Below are positions 1 to 8,938 of a stretch of DNA of 51,732 bases, in pieces. Source of the stretch: Clostridia bacterium UC5.1-1D2 (GTDB lineage Bacteria > Bacillota > Clostridia > Lachnospirales > Lachnospiraceae); assembly GCA_001304855.1 (NCBI GenBank), contig BBZN01000030.1, positions 1-51,732 of the forward strand, in the 5' to 3' direction. A program made the translations under genes and the position numbers. The stretch's first letter is position 1. Each line of letters begins with the position of its first letter. Below the pieces are notes generated by a model that was not told the origin of the DNA, ran no database searches, and saw nothing but the letters and a program-made list of their open reading frames with translations.

Positions 1-45
1 CTTCCATGTGTATGTCATTCCCTGATTGTCCTATGAGGAAATGAC

Positions 46-77
46 AAAAGGCGGCCCGTTCTCACGCGCCGCCCTTT
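46..77 (-). terminator. hairpin, probable terminator
   Basis: Stem GGCGGC (50-55) / GCCGCC (68-73), extended by A/T pairs to AAAGGCGGC and GCCGCCCTTT. On the minus strand it is followed by TTTTG. It lies downstream of the short minus-strand gene starting at 338 and of the first palindrome copy. Confidence 0.5.
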
Positions 78-94
78 GCCATCTGCTCATAAGA

Positions 95-117
95 CCTCGG
101 GCCAAGTTGGTCCGAGG
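95..117. repeat. ICE palindrome copy 1
   Basis: Arms CCTCGGGCCAA and TTGGTCCGAGG around a central G; one arm position differs (T for C). It sits between the stop of the 66-codon gene and a terminator. Confidence 0.85.
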
Positions 118-137
118 TCAGAGCAGAGAAGAAAGGT

Positions 138-338
138 TTAGTAGGGGCTCTGGCAATAGTGCTCGTCCGCTTCTTCAATGGATTTCATATCGAAAACCCA
201 GTGAAGCTCACGAACCACCCGTTTAATATCTTCGGGCTTGAAGTCACAGTTTTCCATCGCCCAAATGACGTAACCACGGCAGGCGTTATTGCTCCACCGC
301 TCGGTCAACATCATATCCAACGTCAAATCTTTTTCCAT
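138..338 (-). CDS. short conserved ICE protein, unknown function
   Basis: A 66-residue protein starting MEKDLTLDMMLTERW and ending EADEHYCQSPY. The ATG at 338 was chosen because GGGAGA lies at the right distance upstream; a longer in-frame reading to 488 has no ribosome site and crosses a hairpin. The protein is acidic and probably helical, with no signal peptide or membrane segment. It is followed by a palindrome copy and a terminator, like the other backbone genes. I do not recognise a named domain, and a small DNA- or protein-binding accessory factor is only a guess. Confidence 0.65.
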   Translation of the reverse strand: MEKDLTLDMMLTERWSNNACRGYVIWAMENCDFKPEDIKRVVRELHWVFDMKSIEEADEHYCQSPY

Positions 339-364
339 TTCGATTCTCCCTATCAAAAATAGGT

Positions 365-424
365 GGAGCGCAGGGCCGGGAAGTTTTGGGCTGTTATCAG
401 ACAGAATATCCGGCCCGGCGCTCC
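365..424. other. long hairpin in a 500-bp gene-free leader
   Basis: Arms GGAGCGCAGGGCCGG (365-379) and CCGGCCCGGCGCTCC (410-424) pair with one mismatch across a 30-nt loop. It lies 26 bp upstream of the start at 338, so it could be a leader structure for that gene. The rest of 425-760 shows no convincing gene in any frame, only GC-rich, gene-sized shadows. Confidence 0.45.
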
Positions 425-760
425 TGATCGTTTGCTTCAACAGATAACCCGGACGGGCGGCGGCTTGTCCACCCCATAGGAATTTCACCTCTCCCCATTC
501 TTATGGCAAGGCGTTCTCAATGCCTGCGACGGCTCACGGCCTTTGGCCGCTTCAACGCTCGGACTATGACTAAACGCAAGTATCAAGGATTGTCTGCTTT
601 ATCCGGCGGAACCAGCCACGGCCCGCCTGCGGCATGGGCCTTGTCGCTCTCTCTATTCTCTGACAATAGAGGTCATGGCGGGCCTGTTACTCAGCATACG
701 CACCCTTCGTATCCGGGTATCTTTTTATGAAATTGTCAAGCTGCACGGGGGAGCTTCAAG

Positions 761-783
761 CCTCGGGACAACTTGGCCCGAGG
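761..783. repeat. ICE palindrome copy 2
   Basis: CCTCGGGACAA centre C TTGGCCCGAGG; outer arms pair perfectly, one inner mismatch (A opposite G). It is downstream of the sigma-like gene at 835-1257. Confidence 0.85.
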
Positions 784-834
784 TAGTTATCCCTCTCAAT
801 AGCCATGAGAATAAACGGGCAAAATCGGGCTGGT

Positions 835-1257
835 TTAGATACGATTTTTCAAAAAAATTTCCATGTTGCGGAGCCCGCGCTCAATCGAAGTCCGAACTGT
901 TTTCTCATGGACTCTCTCGGCTCTTGCAATTTCAGTTTTGCTCATTCCGAGTATGTAATGGGCGTAGACCCTCCGGCCCTGCGTATCAGGGAGAGCGTTC
1001 AGGGCAGCATGGAGCTCCTGCGCCGTAACCTTGCGCTCGTAAAGCTCACAGGGAGAAAGGGCAATAAAAAGAGCTTCGTGCTCGATACCGTCTCCGGCGT
1101 CCAGAGAAAAATACGCTTTGTTCCAGTACACACGACGAATATAATTCCGCTCCATGCGTTCGGCTTCGGCCAGAGCCGCCGCCACTTCGTCAGAGACTTC
1201 CACAAACAGGTCATTATGATAAAACGGGTACAGATCCCGCAAATTGATTTTCTTCAT
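835..1257 (-). CDS. sigma-70 region 4-like transcription factor
   Basis: A 140-residue protein starting MKKINLRDLYPFYHNDLF, with a C-terminal helix-turn-helix around residues 100-135 (YILGMSKTEIARAERVHEKTVRTSIERGL), as in sigma-like regulators of Tn1549-type ICEs. The start is fixed by GGAGGTATCACC directly before the ATG at 1257. A close paralogue with the same N-terminal pattern (LRKHYPHYTEDIFLEVSDEV) lies in element B at 36805-37236. No core-binding region 2 is visible, so it may act as a partial sigma or anti-repressor rather than a stand-alone sigma. Palindrome copies flank the gene on both sides. Confidence 0.75.
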   Translation of the reverse strand: MKKINLRDLYPFYHNDLFVEVSDEVAAALAEAERMERNYIRRVYWNKAYFSLDAGDGIEHEALFIALSPCELYERKVTAQELHAALNALPDTQGRRVYAHYILGMSKTEIARAERVHEKTVRTSIERGLRNMEIFLKNRI

Positions 1258-1347
1258 GGTGATACCTCCATTTCGGTTTTGGTGGACGAGTGAACCGAAA
1301 TGGAGAGGGAGGGGAGCGGCAGCGGGGCAGTTCCCCTTTGTTTGGAA

Positions 1348-1370
1348 CCTCGGGCCAAGTTGGCCCGAAG
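1348..1370. repeat. ICE palindrome copy 3
   Basis: CCTCGGGCCAA centre G TTGGCCCGAAG, upstream of the sigma-like gene. With copy 2 it brackets that gene. Confidence 0.9.
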
Positions 1371-1637
1371 CCAGTTCGTTGCAAAAGAAAAGCGCCCGTA
1401 TAGCACAAGGCCAAACGAGCGCAAGAACAAACACTATTAGTTCCTTTTAAATGATGTGTATAGGTAAATGGAGGGGCACAACTATGGACATAAAGGGGTA
1501 GGCTTTTTTTGAGAAGTAGAAGTTTGACTGATTATGTCGAATGTAAAAGTTCACGGCGATACCCTCCTTGTACCGCCGTGTCCTCTAAAAAGGGCGACTT
1601 TATCACGTCCCCCGTAATCTTATTTTTTGAAAAAGAA

Positions 1638-1748
1638 AACGGCGGCTTTGATTGTTATTTCAAAACCGCCGTTAGGCTACTGTATTTTGTTTAGGCACAT
1701 AGATACCCTACCGCCAAACAACGGTTTTTTTATTAGCCGTTGGGCGGT
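1638..1748. other. two hairpins in the 1258-1862 intergenic region
   Basis: The 600-bp gap between the divergent sigma-like and XRE genes holds a palindrome copy and two stems. Stem one is AACGGCGG (1638-1645) / CCGCCGTT (1666-1673). Stem two is ACCGCC (1710-1715) / GGCGGT (1743-1748) stacked on CAACGG (1719-1724) / CCGTTG (1737-1742), with a T-rich loop. No open frame here looks like a gene. The region is probably the regulatory switch between the two divergent operons. Confidence 0.5.
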
Positions 1749-1862
1749 TATATTTCGCATTATCAACGTGCATAATTGGCGTTAATTAGGTAAATCATAT
1801 GTGTTGTGTACTCATTTATTTTTGATAATTGGAGCTATACAATGTAATAGGGTGATATATTT

Positions 1863-2225
1863 ATGAGAAAACCAACAGAAGTCTATGACTTCAAGGCTTT
1901 CGGTCAGGCCATTAAAGCGGCCAGAAAGGCCAAGGGCTACACCCGGGAGCGTTTAGGGAAAGAACTTGATATTGCCCCGCGCTATCTCGTCTCAATCGAG
2001 AATGAGGGACAACACCCGAGCCTGCAAGTCTTTTATGAGCTTGTAACTTTTTTTGATATGTCGGTAGACCAGTTTTTCTTTCCATCAAAAGTGCCAAATA
2101 AAAGCACACAGCGCCGCCAGCTCGACGAGCTTCTCAATGGCGTTGATGAAACTGATCTTGTAATCGTTACCGATACCGTTAAAGGAATCCAGAAAGCCAA
2201 AGAAGCCAGGAAAGCGGAGGCATGA
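1863..2225 (+). CDS. XRE-family helix-turn-helix regulator
   Basis: A 120-residue protein with a classic XRE/Cro fold at residues 10-65 (FGQAIKAARKAKGYTRERLG, then LDIAPRYLVSIENEG and the MSVDQFFF end of the domain). The C-terminal 50 residues are helical and contain a repeated-looking KEARKAEA tail. It is the only plus-strand gene among the left-end backbone genes. That divergence from the sigma-like gene is typical of the regulatory module of ICEs, where such a protein represses excision or transfer genes. The target is inferred, not shown. Confidence 0.8.
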   Translation: MRKPTEVYDFKAFGQAIKAARKAKGYTRERLGKELDIAPRYLVSIENEGQHPSLQVFYELVTFFDMSVDQFFFPSKVPNKSTQRRQLDELLNGVDETDLVIVTDTVKGIQKAKEARKAEA

Positions 2226-2292
2226 CAGCCCCCGCTTTTTCATGCCTAAATACAACAATTTTTTGAAATTGGTGCAACGGGACTTTCGTGGA

Positions 2293-2315
2293 CTTCGGGA
2301 CAACATGACCTGAAG
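2293..2315. repeat. ICE palindrome copy 4 (degenerate)
   Basis: CTTCGGGACAA centre C ATGACCTGAAG; three arm positions have drifted. It follows the XRE stop codon and is the only copy beside a plus-strand gene. Confidence 0.6.
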
Positions 2316-2328
2316 CTGTATTTAGTTA

Positions 2329-2830
2329 TCACTTTTTCGCCTTTTCAGGGTAAAAGGCAAGAAACAGCTTAATATACTCTGGTATCCTTGTAATGTCTGG
2401 TGAAAAGAACCAAAAAGCAAAACCGTCACATAACTCATACTTCTTGCCGTGTATGGTATAACTTTTCCTATGACTACATGAGCTGTCCTCTTTCATATTG
2501 TGACAATGCTTACAAGCACCGTAGTCACCTGTAAAGGCTTGTTGAATGTAGTCGGGGGCCTGTTCAATGGCCTGTCGTTGCTTGTCCACATTACTAAAAT
2601 ACATACGAAGTATGAGGTCGTTCTCCCGTAGGTAAATCCGGGCGTATGATTTTTACTTTTCACACCTGCCTTCGTGTATATAATCATTTTTCGCCCCAGC
2701 AATATCCGTCACCTATTGTCTGGTTGCAAGTATACCCCAGCTTGTTCATTTCAGCGTCAAAAGCTACTATAAATTCCTTATCTTTAGAGCAAACAAAACT
2801 ATATGCTACATCTTCTAATAAATGTTTCAT
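2329..2830 (-). CDS. cysteine-rich protein coupled to MerR (two apparent frameshifts)
   Basis: Reading from the ATG at 2830 gives MKHLLEDVAYSFVCSKDKEF, which breaks at a run of five A (GGCGAAAAATG). It resumes as MIIYTKAGVKSK, breaks again at AGTAAAAATCA, and resumes as SYARIYLRENDLILR then MYFSNVDKQRQ to the stop at 2329. One A restored at each site gives a single protein of about 166 residues. The C-terminal half has a CKHCHNMK...CSH pattern suggestive of zinc binding. Its ATG overlaps the MerR stop codon (ATGA), so it is translationally coupled and probably acts with that regulator. I do not recognise the family. Confidence 0.6.
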
Positions 2831-3846
2831 TGTTTTTCCTCTGGAGTTTCCTTTCTTTTTTCCGTATACTTTTCTTTTACTGGCATTAAAAGGTCTAACT
2901 GTAACTGTTCTAAATCCACATCAGGCTGTTCTATGTGGCTATAAAAATTCAGATGTTCTTCCATTAGTCCACACATGTGCTCCTGATCCTGTAAATCGCC
3001 CGCAAATTCATATCTATCGTTTTTCATTATCCATTCAAGAAATGCGTCCCACTCATTAAAGTTACCAAAAGTAATCATATGGGCCGCATATAAACCACCA
3101 CAAAATTGCTTCTTTTCGAGCGGTTCAGGAACTTCCATATCATCAGGAATCGTTACCCATGCTTCATAACCATGATAGCCAGTTTCATCAACTGGATTGG
3201 GGTGATTAAAGCCATAACGTCTCAAATCCGGCTTTATCTTTCTCAAAGCACTTTCTTTAACAAAGTTGTCAATAAGGAAGTTTGCACGTGATTCAGGATC
3301 ATCACCAATATAATGAGAAGCAGCTATTGTAGCTGGTGGCAGATAGATAATTCGTACATCATTTATTTTAGAAAGGCGTTCATCTGCTTTCTTTAACTTG
3401 TCTGCCGACTGCTCCTCTTTGAAATTTATACTAATTAAATCAAGGGACTCAATCGCTGCTAATATGTTATCATCAGTAGAAATAATATTTTTCAGCGGTA
3501 ATTCTGTGGCCTTGCTAAGTTCCTCTACAAAATGATTTAGTATATCTCTAATGGTTGAAAGAGCGGTGATTTCTTCATCTAATTCGTCAATATTTTTCCG
3601 AAAGATTTCAACGGTCGCAACCGCATTTGTATTATTCAATATAATCTCGATTTGACGGACGGGTATCCTTAACTTCCGCAGAAGCAAAATCTGCTTAATC
3701 CGAGTAACTGCATTATCATCATATATCCGATAGGAATATCCTTCCCGCCGGGAACTGCTAATCAATCCTACTTTTTCGTAATAGCGGAGCATTCTTGTTG
3801 ATATTCCCAAACTTCGGGATACTTGGCTTATAGTCATTTCCTCCAT
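2827..3846 (-). CDS. MerR-family regulator with effector-binding domain
   Basis: A 339-residue protein. Residues 3-70 are a MerR winged helix (MTISQVSRSLGISTRMLRYY, KVGLISSSRREGYSYRIY), followed by a dimerisation coiled coil to about 130. The C-terminal half (from VRIIYLPPATIAASHYIG) resembles a GyrI-like ligand-binding domain. This combination is known in multidrug-responsive MerR activators. Codon and base use are much more AT-rich than the ICE backbone, which suggests this gene pair is acquired cargo. The ligand cannot be read from sequence. Confidence 0.8.
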   Translation of the reverse strand: MEEMTISQVSRSLGISTRMLRYYEKVGLISSSRREGYSYRIYDDNAVTRIKQILLLRKLRIPVRQIEIILNNTNAVATVEIFRKNIDELDEEITALSTIRDILNHFVEELSKATELPLKNIISTDDNILAAIESLDLISINFKEEQSADKLKKADERLSKINDVRIIYLPPATIAASHYIGDDPESRANFLIDNFVKESALRKIKPDLRRYGFNHPNPVDETGYHGYEAWVTIPDDMEVPEPLEKKQFCGGLYAAHMITFGNFNEWDAFLEWIMKNDRYEFAGDLQDQEHMCGLMEEHLNFYSHIEQPDVDLEQLQLDLLMPVKEKYTEKRKETPEEKQ

Positions 3847-4061
3847 ATTCTACCTCCTGTGATTTAAGTATAAACTACGACACGGTGTCAAAGTCAAGCA
3901 GAAAATCCTCCCAATATTCAACTTGAAAAGCAGTGCACAACGGGTTTTTGCTAAACGGCAAGCGATGCAAGTGTCTATGCACTTGCGAATTTTTCACGTT
4001 CCGGCTCCCGCCGAAACCTGGAAAATCCCGCTTGTTGGGGCCAGCCCCAAACCCTGCGGAA

Positions 4062-4084
4062 CCTCGGGCCAACTTGGCCCGAAG
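4062..4084. repeat. ICE palindrome copy 5
   Basis: CCTCGGGCCAA centre C TTGGCCCGAAG, 37 bp downstream of the ICE relaxase stop. A second small palindrome, TTGGGGCCAGCCCCAA (about 4034-4049), lies next to it. Confidence 0.9.
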
Positions 4085-4120
4085 CTCCGGCGCTCCGCTT
4101 GACTGGTTGCGTCTCATTCG

Positions 4121-5544
4121 CTATCGCTCCTGTTCCTTGTTTTTCTCCTGCCCGGTCAGGCCGAGCAGATAATCAATGTTTGCTTTTGCCGTTGTGACTT
4201 CCCGCATATCTTTTCGGACCGCCCGGTACTCGGCGTACAGCTCCTTTTTTTCAGCCGCCAGCCTGCGGCCTTCCTCCTTCTGCTTCTCCATCTTTGGGAG
4301 CTTCGCCCCGTCCAGAATGGCACTCATAGCCGCCCGGGCCGCCCGGTAAATCTCAATATCTGCCTCATGCTCCGCAAAGAATTTTTTACTGTACCGTGAA
4401 GCCTTGTACGCCTCAAACACTGGGCGGGTCTTTGCATAGTTTACCGTGGCTCCTTTGAGCTCCGCATTGGCGGCAAGCGCGGCCTCCACTGTTTTGATTT
4501 TTCCGGCCAGAACGTGAAACCGCTCCGTGGCCTCCCCGGCCTTTTTCTCCAACTGCTCATACTCCGTCAGGCCGTTGTCCTGCAAGTAAGCCAGAGCCGC
4601 CGCCATCTGCTTTAGGTTGAATACCTTCGCCCACCGCTCATAGGCCGGGCCTTTTCCTTGCAGCCGGTTCTGAATATCAATAATCAGGTTGAACCTGCGG
4701 CCCGGCTTCACAGGCTCCGCCGCCCGGCTGGAGGGCAAGGGGGCGCTGCCCTCGATAACGGCCCGTATGTCCTCCGGCCCGTAGCCCTCCCCGAGTGTGG
4801 AGGCCCGGCAACGGGTAAACCGTTCCTGTCCGGGACAGCGAAACGAGAGAGCACCGCCGCGCCCGTGTTTGACCTCGTAGCTCGCCGCCTTCATCAGCGA
4901 GAGAAACTCGGCAAAATCGGCGGGCTTCTGCAAGAGGGCCGCGTCGATCTGCGCCCGCAGCCGCTCCTGAAAGGTGGGCGGTTTGTTGTCCCCGAGCCAT
5001 TCCCCGTAATTCTTAAACTTGCCTTTACTCCGGGGCTTTGGATTTTTTACAATCGAAAGCCCGTGTTCCAGACAGATCCGGTCGCTTACCCGCCGGATTG
5101 CAAAGGAGCTGTTCCAGAAGTTCCGAAACTTCCGGGTACAGTCAAGAGACGTTGAATTGTAGTAAATGTGGTTGTGGACGTGTGCCTTATCAATGTGTGT
5201 TGTGACAATAAAAGCGTGGTTGCCTTTTGTCCAGCTCATTCCGAGCTCGTAGCCGATACGGTTTGCTTCTTCCGGGGTCACTTCTCCGGGGAAGAAGGAT
5301 TGCCGTATCTGATAACATAAAATGTCCTCGTCCCACTTCTGCACCCGGCCCGTGATGGCCTTATACTTGCTCTTGGAAAGCAGAAATTCCGCGTCCACCG
5401 TGGCCGGGTCGCACTCATAAGCGGAGATAAGTTTGCCGCCCCGGGTCTTATCGGGATTTTTGCCGTAGTCAATACAGTCCTTGATTGCCTCCGCTATCGT
5501 CTCCCCGGCGTTGATATGCCGGGTAAATGGCGGGTAGTTGCCAT
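4121..5544 (-). CDS. ICE relaxase (MobP/VirD2-type)
   Basis: This DNA-nicking transesterase starts conjugative transfer. The three-histidine motif is clear in HIDKAHVHNHIYYNS near residue 115, and the N-terminal half carries the relaxase fold, with ISAYECDP and AEFLLSKSKYK typical of the family. A long helical C-terminal region (FNLKQMAAALAYLQDNGLTEYE onward) follows. The start was placed at the ATG at 5544 (MATTR) behind GGAGGTGAGAC. That frame needs one extra C at about 5530 (CGCCATTT read as CGCCCATTT) to join the long frame at FTRHINAGETIAEA. Without it, translation would have to start at the ATG at 5557. The gene lies next to the CD1845-like gene, as expected. Confidence 0.9.
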
Positions 5545-5566
5545 GTCTCACCTCCATTCCATGAAG

Positions 5567-5592
5567 AACGGCGGCCCCGCAGAGCCGCCGTT
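5567..5592 (-). other. hairpin before relaxase ribosome site
   Basis: AACGGCGGC (5567-5575) / GCCGCCGTT (5584-5592), 9-bp perfect stem just upstream of the relaxase ribosome site. It may be a terminator relic or a translational control element. Confidence 0.45.
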
Positions 5593-5604
5593 TTGCCGTT
5601 CCTG

Positions 5605-5627
5605 CTTCGGGCCAACTTGGCCCGAAG
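5605..5627. repeat. ICE palindrome copy 6
   Basis: Perfect-arm version CTTCGGGCCAA centre C, between the CD1845-like stop and the relaxase leader. Confidence 0.92.
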
Positions 5628-5639
5628 TCCCGCCGCCTG

Positions 5640-5933
5640 TCAGCTTGTGATGAACCGCCGGAGGGAATAATTCAGCCCGTCCAATGCGCTGATGATACAT
5701 TCCGCGATAGCCGGGAGCCCATAGGGCGAGAGCAGGAAAGCCAGGACGAGAAACGCCACGCCGCCGACAGGCTGATGTTGGAGCACGAACAGGCCCACGG
5801 CAATCACGGCCAGCACCCCGGAGGCCAGAGACAAAAGCCACCCGGCCACATCAAACAGGAACATCAGCACCGCCACCAAAAGCGACAGAACCAGCAGAAA
5901 CGGCAACGCGATAATCTTAAATATCAGTCTCAT
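5640..5933 (-). CDS. CD1845-like small membrane protein
   Basis: A 97-residue, very hydrophobic protein with three or four predicted membrane segments (IIALPFLLVLSLLVAVLMFLF, LLSLASGVLAVIAVGLFVL, VAFLVLAFLLSP) and an amphipathic end. Its length, topology and place upstream of the relaxase match the CD1845 family of Tn1549-type elements, whose function is unknown. It ends 13 bp before a palindrome copy. The restriction-modification island begins just upstream, so its original upstream neighbour has been displaced. Confidence 0.75.
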   Translation of the reverse strand: MRLIFKIIALPFLLVLSLLVAVLMFLFDVAGWLLSLASGVLAVIAVGLFVLQHQPVGGVAFLVLAFLLSPYGLPAIAECIISALDGLNYSLRRFITS

Positions 5934-6031
5934 ATATACAGCCCCTTTCTTGTTTTATCCTACTATAATTTTACCATTTCAGGGGCCGGACAACAATGGT
6001 GTCGGGACTTTGCAAATCTTGTCCCGGCATA

Positions 6032-6054
6032 CTTCGGGCCAACTTGGCCCGAAA
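6032..6054. repeat. ICE palindrome copy 7
   Basis: CTTCGGGCCAA centre C TTGGCCCGAAA. This is the last copy before the restriction-modification island and marks the left edge of backbone there. Confidence 0.9.
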
Positions 6055-6076
6055 TATCTTGTTATTTAAAGAAGAA

Positions 6077-6101
6077 GCCGCACTTTTGTTAGAAGTGCGG
6101 C
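6077..6101 (-). terminator. terminator of the restriction gene
   Basis: GCCGCACTT (6077-6085) / AAGTGCGGC (6093-6101), followed on the minus strand by a T-rich tail (TTCTTCTTT). It sits just after the stop of the HindVP-like gene. Confidence 0.75.
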
Positions 6102-6106
6102 TCCCT

Positions 6107-7158
6107 TTAATGCCTAACAGTAAAATATAAAGTTTGATCAAATCGCCTTTCAGGCATTAAATGCTCAATATATCCTGGCTGAATAATTTCAGAAATCACA
6201 TCTTTCTGTAAAATGGGTTGAGCTATTCTCTCGGTTGTAACGTATTTTCTCCATTTTGGGCCTTGTATGGAAAACTCTTTATCCGTCTGATTACCAAAGG
6301 CCATCTGTCTGTATATATCCGCAAGCCTTATTTTTCCCGACTTACTCAATTCCCATAAACACCGAGCCAATCTTGCCGAAGCTCGCATATATCTACTCAT
6401 TGTACGCTCTACTTTAAATGCGCTATCAACAAAAAGCCGCGAAAACGCATAATCGCTCCACACAATTATATCAAACGCATCATCTGCTAAAACAGGTGAT
6501 TGTCCCTGTGTTTTCCATATAGTTTGCATTAATAGCGGTTTTTGCTTAGTTAAATATTTTGTCTGAAACTGATTGATACATTCGGACAGCATTGGAGTCT
6601 TGTGTGTCATTTCATAATCGTTATCCCATGATTGAATTGAAGCGCAGGATTCTTCAAAAATTTCCCTTACAGCTCGAGACTCCTCCTTAACAGCATCAAA
6701 CATGCCTAATGCACAGTATGATGTTGTTGCCGATCTAACTACAAGTTCACAACCCCATTTATGTTCAGGGAGATGACTTGTAGCGGCAGTCGCAGTACGG
6801 TAAGTTTAACCTCAAGAGGAGCAAGAAAGTTATCATGTATATCTTTAATAACTAAATCAATACCATCAACGGTATCAAATGAATACTGTTGATAAGGGGT
6901 AAAAGCAGTTTCAAAGCTAAAGTATAATTCATTTAAAGGACTAGCTCCACAGTTAAACAAATCTCGAATACTAATTTCAGTGGGTACAACTTGTAATCGA
7001 CCATTCACTTCCTCTAATTTATTGTAAACCGCTGAAATGTTATGATCGAGCATGTAACAAGCCATAGCTGCGGGAAAACTTGAGTTAAAGCAGTTTTTAC
7101 CCCAGTGTGCGTCAGTGGTACGATTTGAATGCTCTATTCCATATAGGCCGGTCGGCAT
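6107..7158 (-). CDS. HindVP-family type II restriction endonuclease (one apparent frameshift)
   Basis: The first part (7158-6739) starts MPTGLYGIEHSNRTTDAHWG and includes GKNCFNSSFPAAM and LEVKLTVL, which match the HindVP family. The family's GIEHSNR...WGKN.FNSSFPA signature is unmistakable. The frame breaks at GTACTGCGACTG; adding one C gives LTVLPTAATSHLPEHKWGCE and joins the second part (from MFDAVKEESRAVREIF at 6703) to a total of about 350 residues. EVKLT is the likely catalytic-site strand. HindV recognises GRCGYC; that specificity is assumed here by family. It is divergent from the methylase and shares its control region. Confidence 0.82.
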
Positions 7159-7191
7159 ATCCCATCCTCCTCATTTGTTAATTTGATTAAA

Positions 7192-7233
7192 TGACGTCAA
7201 AAACTTGACGTCAGATTTAATATGCAATATAAT
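7192..7233. promoter_or_regulatory. R-M divergent control region with two GACGTC sites
   Basis: Promoter for the methylase: TTGACG (7205-7210), 17-bp spacer, TATAAT (7228-7233). Two identical palindromes TGACGTCA (7192-7199 and 7206-7213) lie 14 bp apart, the second overlapping the -35 box. Each contains GACGTC, which fits GRCGYC, the HindV recognition sequence. Methylation or methylase binding here could therefore adjust expression. Confidence 0.75.
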
Positions 7234-7297
7234 ATAAAAGACACTGGATGAATTATATCACAAAGTTTTATTAATGGATAGAGGTCGATGGAAAACT

Positions 7298-8469
7298 ATG
7301 AAGAAAATTGTTGATTTATTTGCAGGTTGCGGAGGCTTGTCAATGGGCTTTCAAGACGCGGGATTTAATATTATAGGAGCTTTTGAATTTTGGGATATAG
7401 CCGCTGATTGCTATGAAAAAAATTTTGAACACCCTGTTTATCGTATGGATTTATCTGATGTTGAAAAGTCCGTTGAAAAAATCAAGTTGTTAAAACCTGA
7501 AACAATTATTGGCGGACCTCCATGTCAAGATTTTTCTCATGCGGGTAAAAGGATTGAAGCAGGGCGTGCAAGTCTCACAGGCGCATACGCTCAAATAATA
7601 TCGGAAATACGTCCACGCTATTTTGTAATGGAAAATGTTGACCGCGCTCAAAAGAGTAACACTTATGCTTTCGCACGTAATATATTTGTTAAAGCTGGCT
7701 ACGGGTTAACCGAAATAATTTTAGACGCAAGTCATTGCGGTGTACCTCAAAAGAGAAAACGTTTTTTTGCATTGGCTCTTTAGGTCAAAAGGACGGCTTT
7801 TTACTTGAATATTTTAATAATCAAGTAAGTAAACATGAAACGACTTTACGAGAATATTTTGGGGACGCATTGGATTTTGAATATTATTACAGACACCCAC
7901 GCAACTATAATCGCCGTGGTATATTCTCGATAGATGAACCAGCCCCAACGATGAGAGGTGTCAATAGACCCGTTCCGCAAGGTTATCCGGGACACCCAAA
8001 CGATCCCTGCCCTCTAAATGAAAATATTCGAGCTTTAACAACTTTAGAAAGAGCTCTTATACAAACTTTTCCACCGAGCTATAAATGGCAAGGTTCAAAG
8101 ACAGATAAAGAGCAGATGATAGGAAATGCTGTTCCTGTTAAATTGGCGGAATTTGTGGCAAATGCATTAAAATATCACATTAATTGTTGTGAAACGGAGG
8201 ACATAGATTTTTCTCAATTTGCAGTTTGGCTACATGCGACGCAAACTTTATCAGAACGTACACAAAAGGATACTGTATCACGGTTAAAAAGAGCTAATCA
8301 TATATGTAAACTGAACGGAAAACCAGACGCATTATATATCTTTTCATTAGAGCAAAATGAAAATTTTAAAAAACTCACCCCAGCAGTACGATCTCAATTA
8401 AAGCGCGCAGTAGCTTTTTATACGGCTTTTTCAAACGCTTCTTTTGTTAATTTGGAAGCAGGTGTATAA
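7298..8469 (+). CDS. dcm: C5-cytosine DNA methyltransferase with C-terminal extension (one apparent frameshift)
   Basis: It protects host DNA from the divergent HindVP-like nuclease. Motif I is DLFAGCGGLSMGF, motif IV GGPPCQDFSHAGKR (catalytic Cys in PCQ), motif VI ENVDRA and motif X GNAVPVKLAEFVANAL. The ATG at 7298 (MKKIVDLF) places motif I at the N-terminus as in the family. The frame breaks in a T7 run at about 7763; one extra T joins KRKRFF to CIGSLGQKDGF. After motif X there is an unusual extension of about 95 residues (DFSQFAVWLHATQ, TVSRLKRANHICKLNG, LTPAVRSQLKRAVAFY), possibly helical and DNA-binding. The stop codon touches the vsr start. Confidence 0.88.
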
Positions 8470-8865
8470 ATGGCCGATGTGTTTGACAAAGAAACCCGAT
8501 CCTCCATAATGAAAAAAGTGCATTCTGCCGGAAACAAATCCACTGAAATGCGTCTTATTACATTGTTTCAGGAAAATGGAATTACAGGTTGGAGGCGAAA
8601 TTATAAAGTAAAAGGCCATCCGGATTTTGTTTTTCTTAATAAGAAGATAGCTATATTTGTAGATGGTTGTTTTTGGCATGGCCACGATTGTCGAAATACG
8701 CGTCCAAAGGATAATGAGGACTATTGGAAGAAAAAACGGGAACGTAATATTAAACACGATAAGGAAGTGACCGCATTATTTGAGTCCCGTGGTTGGACTG
8801 TAATCCGAATATGGGAATGTGAATTGAAGAAAAAGAATTTGCCACAAACGAGTAGCATGCTTTAA
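8470..8865 (+). CDS. vsr: very short patch repair endonuclease
   Basis: A 131-residue Vsr nuclease, which nicks 5' of T:G mismatches made by deamination of 5-methylcytosine. Family signatures are visible: TRSSIMKKVHSAGNKSTEMR at the start, GHPDFVF, IAIFVDGCFWHGH (catalytic Asp, zinc-site Cys and His), WKKKRERNIKHD and VIRIWECEL. It starts immediately after the methylase stop (TAA ATG), so it is co-translated. Its presence agrees with a C5 methylase in the system. Confidence 0.93.
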   Translation: MADVFDKETRSSIMKKVHSAGNKSTEMRLITLFQENGITGWRRNYKVKGHPDFVFLNKKIAIFVDGCFWHGHDCRNTRPKDNEDYWKKKRERNIKHDKEVTALFESRGWTVIRIWECELKKKNLPQTSSML

Positions 8866-8895
8866 GTGTTTTAAAAACGCATAATAATCAGTAAT

Positions 8896-8930
8896 ATAAC
8901 GGAGGAAATCAGGTTGGTTTCCTCCGTTAT
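8896..8930 (+). terminator. strong terminator after vsr
   Basis: 13-bp perfect stem ATAACGGAGGAAA (8896-8908) / TTTCCTCCGTTAT (8918-8930), followed by TTGAATCTTT. It closes the R-M island; ICE backbone resumes 8 bp later. Confidence 0.8.
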
Positions 8931-8938
8931 TTGAATCT

